This document shows positions 53,378 through 55,832 of a stretch of DNA of 55,832 bases, piece after piece. Below the pieces are notes generated by a model. That model did not search any database, was not told where the DNA came from, and was given only the letters and a program-made list of their open reading frames with translations. The stretch's first letter is position 1; each line of letters starts with the position of its first letter. A program made the translations under genes and the position numbers. Source of the stretch: Pseudomonadota bacterium (GTDB lineage: Bacteria > Pseudomonadota > Gammaproteobacteria > Burkholderiales > Burkholderiaceae_C); contig JAEWPH010000241.1 of the NCBI GenBank assembly GCA_023460715.1, positions 1-55,832 of the forward strand, given 5' to 3'.

Positions 53378-53824
53378 TCAGCCCGCCAGCGCGGCCTTGA
53401 CGGCGGCCGAGACCTGGCCCATGTCGGCCTTGCCGGCCAGGCGCGTCTTGACCACGCCCATCACCTTGCCCATGTCGCCGGGGCCCGCGGCGCCCAGCTC
53501 GGCCACGATGGCCTTCACGGCGGCCTGCGTTTCCTCGGCCGACATGCGCTCGGGCAGGTAGGCCTGCAGCACGGCCATCTCGGACTTTTCCTTGTCGGCC
53601 AGATCCTGGCGGCCCGCGCCTTCGAAGGCGGTGATCGAGTCCTTGCGCTGCTTGATCAGCTTGTCCACGATGGCGACGATGGCCGCGTCGTCCAGTGTGA
53701 CGCGCTCGTCCACTTCCTTCTGCTTCATCGCGGCCTGCAGCAGGCGGATGGTGCCCAGGCGCTCGCTGTCCTTGGCGCGCATGGCGGTCTTCATGTCTTC
53801 GGTGATCTGGTCCTTGAGGCTCAT
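53378..53824 (-). CDS. GatB/YqeY domain protein
   Basis: 148 residues, all helical, opening MSLKDQITEDMKTAMRAKDSERLGTIRLL, with IVDKLIKQRKDSITAFEGAGRQDLADKEKSEMAVLQAYLPERMS and a C-terminal MGKVMGVVKTRLAGKADMGQVSAAVK. The domain equals the tRNA-binding tail of GatB. Stand-alone YqeY commonly sits beside rpsU, as here, but its job is unsettled. A ~100-base palindrome and the rpsU terminator separate it from rpsU, so it needs its own promoter or readthrough. Confidence 0.93.
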   Translation of the reverse strand: MSLKDQITEDMKTAMRAKDSERLGTIRLLQAAMKQKEVDERVTLDDAAIVAIVDKLIKQRKDSITAFEGAGRQDLADKEKSEMAVLQAYLPERMSAEETQAAVKAIVAELGAAGPGDMGKVMGVVKTRLAGKADMGQVSAAVKAALAG

Positions 53825-53860
53825 GGCGGCTTCCTTTTTTAATCAGGCAAACGAGACAGA

Positions 53861-53961
53861 GGGTCTGCCAAAAGGCTTTCTGGCTAGGCGTCAACGCCGC
53901 AGGCAGTAGTGTGGCTACGACAAGGCGTTGCAACGACGCCAGAAAGCCTTTTGGCAGACCC
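53861..53961. repeat. 101-base palindromic element with perfect 24-bp arms
   Basis: The arm at 53861-53884 (GGGTCTGCCAAAAGGCTTTC plus TGGC) is exactly complementary to 53938-53961. Inside, AACGCC (53893-53898) pairs with GGCGTT (53924-53929), making a two-tier hairpin. It lies between the rpsU terminator and the yqeY start, contains no reading frame and shows no clear target-site duplication. It could be a miniature mobile element or a large RNA structure in the yqeY leader. Confidence 0.85.
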
Positions 53962-53970
53962 GAAAAAACG

Positions 53971-54004
53971 AAAACCCGCGCTTGGCGTCCCTAGCGCGGG
54001 TTTT
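53971..54004 (-). terminator. Terminator of rpsU
   Basis: AAAACCCGCGCT (53971-53982) with AGCGCGGGTTTT (53993-54004), a perfect 12-bp stem. On the minus strand it is followed by a T-rich TTTTCGTTTTTT. Confidence 0.9.
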
Positions 54005-54043
54005 GCGGCGGTCCTCCTAAGAGGGCTCAACCGGAAGCGGTAC

Positions 54044-54256
54044 TTAGTACAGCTTCTTGGGCAGCTGCATGCTGCGCACGCGCTTGTAGTGGCGCTTGAC
54101 GGCGGCAGCCTTCTTGCGCTTGCGCTCAGCAGTGGGCTTTTCGTAGAACTCGCGGGCGCGCAGGTCGGTCAGCAGGCCCAGCTTTTCGATGGTGCGCTTG
54201 AAGCGGCGCAGTGCCACGTCAAAGGGTTCGTTCTCTTTTACACGGATGGTGGTCAT
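54044..54256 (-). CDS. rpsU: 30S ribosomal protein S21
   Basis: 70 residues, the standard S21 length. [29 protein letters not shown] and the basic helical tail [15 protein letters not shown] are diagnostic. S21 sits at the 30S platform near the anti-Shine-Dalgarno and helps initiation. Strongly biased codons. It is driven by a consensus promoter 120-150 bases upstream and has its own terminator, so it is a single-gene unit. Confidence 0.97.
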
Positions 54257-54381
54257 TAGCTAATGGTTTCCAAATGGTGCCTGCAGAGGTCTTGCGGGAG
54301 ATCGGGCCCTCAGGACGTACATAGCGGTTTCCCCGTCTATAACTAGTATTGGCCGACGGAGGTTTGCCAGCAAAGCCCGAC

Positions 54382-54409
54382 ATTATAGCGGCCTGTAAAC
54401 GGCAGGCAA
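54382..54409 (-). promoter_or_regulatory. Promoter of rpsU
   Basis: On the minus strand TTGCCT (54409-54404), 16-base spacer, perfect TATAAT (54387-54382). Predicted start near 54375, leaving a leader of about 119 bases before the rpsU ATG. Confidence 0.7.
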
Positions 54410-54430
54410 GGCATGCTGGGCCCGGCCGCA

Positions 54431-54775
54431 TCAACCGTGGTAGTTGCGCGCGTCCGGCGGCGCCTCCTGCCGGGCGTGCAGGCCGTAGTCGCGCAGCACC
54501 TGGGCTACGCGCAGGCGGTAGTCGGCAAACACGCCGGCACGGCCCGCGGCCTGCGCGCTGCGGTGCTCCGGCAACGTGCGCCAGCGGGCCACGGCGGCCT
54601 CGTCGCGCCAGAACGAGAGCGACAGCAGCTTGCCGGGTTGGCCCAGGCTCTCGAACCGCTCGACCGAGACGAAGCCGTCGATCTGCTCCAGTTGCGCGCG
54701 CAGCTCGGCGGCCGTCTGCAGGTACTCGGCCCGGCCGGCCTCGCTGGGCAGCACCTCGAAGATGACCGCGATCAT
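54431..54775 (-). CDS. Antibiotic biosynthesis monooxygenase family protein
   Basis: 114 residues, one ABM domain: [44 protein letters not shown] in two blocks, then [27 protein letters not shown] and [10 protein letters not shown]. The Phe-Trp and Arg-Trp pairs plus HRSAQ match the subgroup near NIPSNAP-like proteins. It overlaps the upstream NIPSNAP stop as ATGA, so the two are translationally coupled and may form a mixed dimeric barrel. Reaction unknown. Confidence 0.88.
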   Translation of the reverse strand: MIAVIFEVLPSEAGRAEYLQTAAELRAQLEQIDGFVSVERFESLGQPGKLLSLSFWRDEAAVARWRTLPEHRSAQAAGRAGVFADYRLRVAQVLRDYGLHARQEAPPDARNYHG

Positions 54776-55164
54776 GGCGACACCTCCGGCTGGGCGATGG
54801 GCTGGGCGATGGGGTGGGCGATGGGCTGGGCGATGGGCTGGGCCGGTTGCTGGAAGGTGCCTTCCACCACTTCGGTGAAGGTGCGCTCCTCGCGCAGGAT
54901 GAAGCGCTGGCGCTGCGCCCGCTCGAAGTTGGCCCGTCCCTCCGGATCGGCGCGCAGGCGCACGCGGTAGGCCTCGTACGCGGCCAGGCTGTCGAAGGCG
55001 ATCAAGCCCCAGGCTTCGTAGTTGGTACCTTCGCTGGGCACGAAGTAGCCCACCAAGTGTCCGCCGCAGCGCGGGATGATGCTGCCCCAGTGTTCGGCGT
55101 AGGCACGGAAGGCGTCGAGCTGGAAGGGGTCGATCTCGTAGCGGATGAAGCAGGTGAGGGTCAT
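54772..55164 (-). CDS. NIPSNAP family protein with repetitive C-terminus
   Basis: 130 residues. The NIPSNAP/dimeric alpha-beta barrel domain (about 1-105) opens [19 protein letters not shown], with [22 protein letters not shown] and [14 protein letters not shown]. The tail from about 107 is a four-residue repeat PIAQ/PIAH encoded by a 12-base tandem repeat. ATGA overlap with the following ABM gene. It follows the truncated MFS gene by 39 bases on the same strand, so all three may form one operon. Confidence 0.88.
   Translation of the reverse strand: MTLTCFIRYEIDPFQLDAFRAYAEHWGSIIPRCGGHLVGYFVPSEGTNYEAWGLIAFDSLAAYEAYRVRLRADPEGRANFERAQRQRFILREERTFTEVVEGTFQQPAQPIAQPIAHPIAQPIAQPEVSP
54790..54843. 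repeat. 12-base tandem repeat in the NIPSNAP gene
   Basis: Four and a half copies of CTGGGCGATGGG (54790-54801, 54802-54813, 54814-54825 with one change, 54826-54837, then six bases). The unit is a multiple of three, so copy-number change would lengthen or shorten the PIAQ tail without a frameshift. Confidence 0.85.
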
Positions 55165-55203
55165 GCAGGGCTCCTTTGGGTAAGGTGAAGGAATGCGGGC
55201 GAT

Positions 55204-55811
55204 CTAGACGTCCATGCCCTTCGTGCGCCCGCTCCACAGCAGCACGAGGGCGATGAGCTGCAGCAGCGCCGCAGCGGCGAAGAACAGTGCCGTGCCTGTG
55301 CTGGCGCCCAGCAGCAACGCAAAGGCCATGGGCGCGAGTGCGTACAGCGCCTGCGACAGCGCCACGATGAGGGCGACGACGCGCGCCACGTCCTGCGCGG
55401 CGAAGTCCGTCTGCGCCACCAGCGGCGGCAGCGAGGTGGCATTGCCGATCCCGGCGCCGAACAGCACCAGGCCCAGCCACAGTGCGGGCCCGTCACCCGG
55501 CGCGGTCAGCAGCACGAGCGAGCCGGCCATCTGCACCCCATAGCTGATGCAGGCCACGGCCCGCCGGTCGCCCACCGAGCGCAGGCACCGGGCAGCCAGC
55601 GCCCGGCCTCCCAGTGCGCAGGCCGTGGCCAGCGCCATGGCCCATCCAGCGCCCTGCGGGCCGAGGTGCGGGACCAGCAAGGTGTACAGGTGCGCGACCA
55701 GGCCGATCTGCGCGAACAGCCCCAGCGCCATGGCGGCGGCCAGGGTCTGGAAGCGGCGCTCGGCCCACAGCGCGCGGCCTGCCAGCGGCGCCCAGCCGGC
55801 GGCCGGCGCCG
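55204..55811 (-). CDS. MFS transporter, C-terminal part (truncated by contig end)
   Basis: About 200 residues covering roughly the last six membrane helices of an MFS permease: FQTLAAAMALGLFAQIGLVAHLYTLLVP, GGRALAARCLRSVGDRRAVA, LWLGLVLFGAGIGNATSLPPLVAQTDF and a final LLQLIALVLLW, ending GRTKGMDV. The gene runs off the contig. An apparent start (Met-Tyr-Lys-Arg) is encoded by the adapter-like terminal bases and is not real. Substrate unknown. Reads toward the NIPSNAP/ABM pair. Confidence 0.85.
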
Positions 55812-55832
55812 GTCTCTTATACACGTCTGACG
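55812..55832. other. Residual Tn5/Nextera adapter sequence at the contig end
   Basis: Read on the minus strand the end is CGTCAGACGTGTATAAGAGA then C. It matches the transposase mosaic end AGATGTGTATAAGAGACAG, preceded by the CGTC of the read-1 adapter, with one internal mismatch. This is almost certainly untrimmed library adapter, not genome. Confidence 0.88.

Noticed and set aside
55800..55832. Start codon for the terminal MFS gene (Met-Tyr-Lys-Arg)
   Set aside because: The codons come from adapter sequence; the real gene extends beyond the contig.

Overview
The window is a 55.8-kb, GC-rich chromosomal contig. Gene content and order point to the Burkholderiales, family Comamonadaceae, probably Acidovorax/Paracidovorax or a close relative. 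The evidence is the ilvI-ilvH-ilvC-pssA-leuA order, the sigma factor/DUF3619/DUF3106/RDD cluster, the folC-SPOR-cvpA-purF-metZ order, a phasin gene, an aat-bpt pair, orphan Bug-type binding proteins, and a dispersed short hairpin repeat (GATAGCT...GCGCTTG-loop-CAAGCGC...GGCC) found at eight or nine sites. Genus level is inference. Both contig ends are technical or repeat breaks: the left end stops inside an IS30-type transposase gene, and the right end runs into a sequence matching the Tn5/Nextera mosaic-end adapter.

Layout. 0.2-3.8 kb (minus): a tight operon with an ECF-like sigma factor, DUF3619, DUF3106, an RDD membrane protein, diacylglycerol kinase and a LOG-type phosphoribohydrolase. 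4.0-10.3 kb (plus): branched-chain amino acid synthesis (ilvI, ilvH, ilvC), pssA, and leuA. leuA is preceded by what looks like a complete transcription attenuator with a 17-residue Leu-rich leader peptide. 10.4-17.4 kb: a periplasmic PBP7-type peptidase and an IclR regulator, then a minus-strand operon yajQ - retropepsin-like protease - degenerate HD-GYP protein - aat - bpt, with murB divergent from it. 17.4-21.6 kb: queuosine precursor transporter, argG, ppnP, a glycine-zipper protein and an ArsC-like protein. 21.7-29.1 kb (plus): folC, SPOR protein, cvpA, purF, metZ, gltX, then a tRNA operon (Ala-GGC, Glu-UUC, Asp-GUC) with its own promoter and terminator.

29.3-41.5 kb: an SDR 3-hydroxyacyl-CoA dehydrogenase with a 16-bp palindromic operator, an iron-type ABC binding protein, a phasin with paired TGC-rich upstream sites, a thioesterase, pncB, an NhaD-type antiporter, a 2-hydroxyacid dehydrogenase, rmuC, an MFS transporter, a second LOG protein, crcB, and a 69-residue protein that is about 61% Gln+Asn. 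41.8-53.2 kb is catabolic and regulatory: an HpaI-type aldolase, a semialdehyde dehydrogenase, a UxaA/GarD-type dehydratase and a Bug binding protein with a divergent LysR. It continues with a MocR/PaiB divergent pair and a tartrate/malate dehydrogenase with a divergent LysR. 53.4-55.8 kb: YqeY, a ~100-bp perfect-armed palindrome, rpsU, two small dimeric-barrel proteins, and a truncated MFS transporter.

I see no CRISPR array, prophage, rRNA or large foreign island. The most interesting material is regulatory (leuA attenuator, palindromic operators, dispersed hairpins) plus two poorly described gene sets: the sigma/DUF3619/DUF3106 operon, and the YajQ/pseudo-HD-GYP/protease/N-degron transferase operon.
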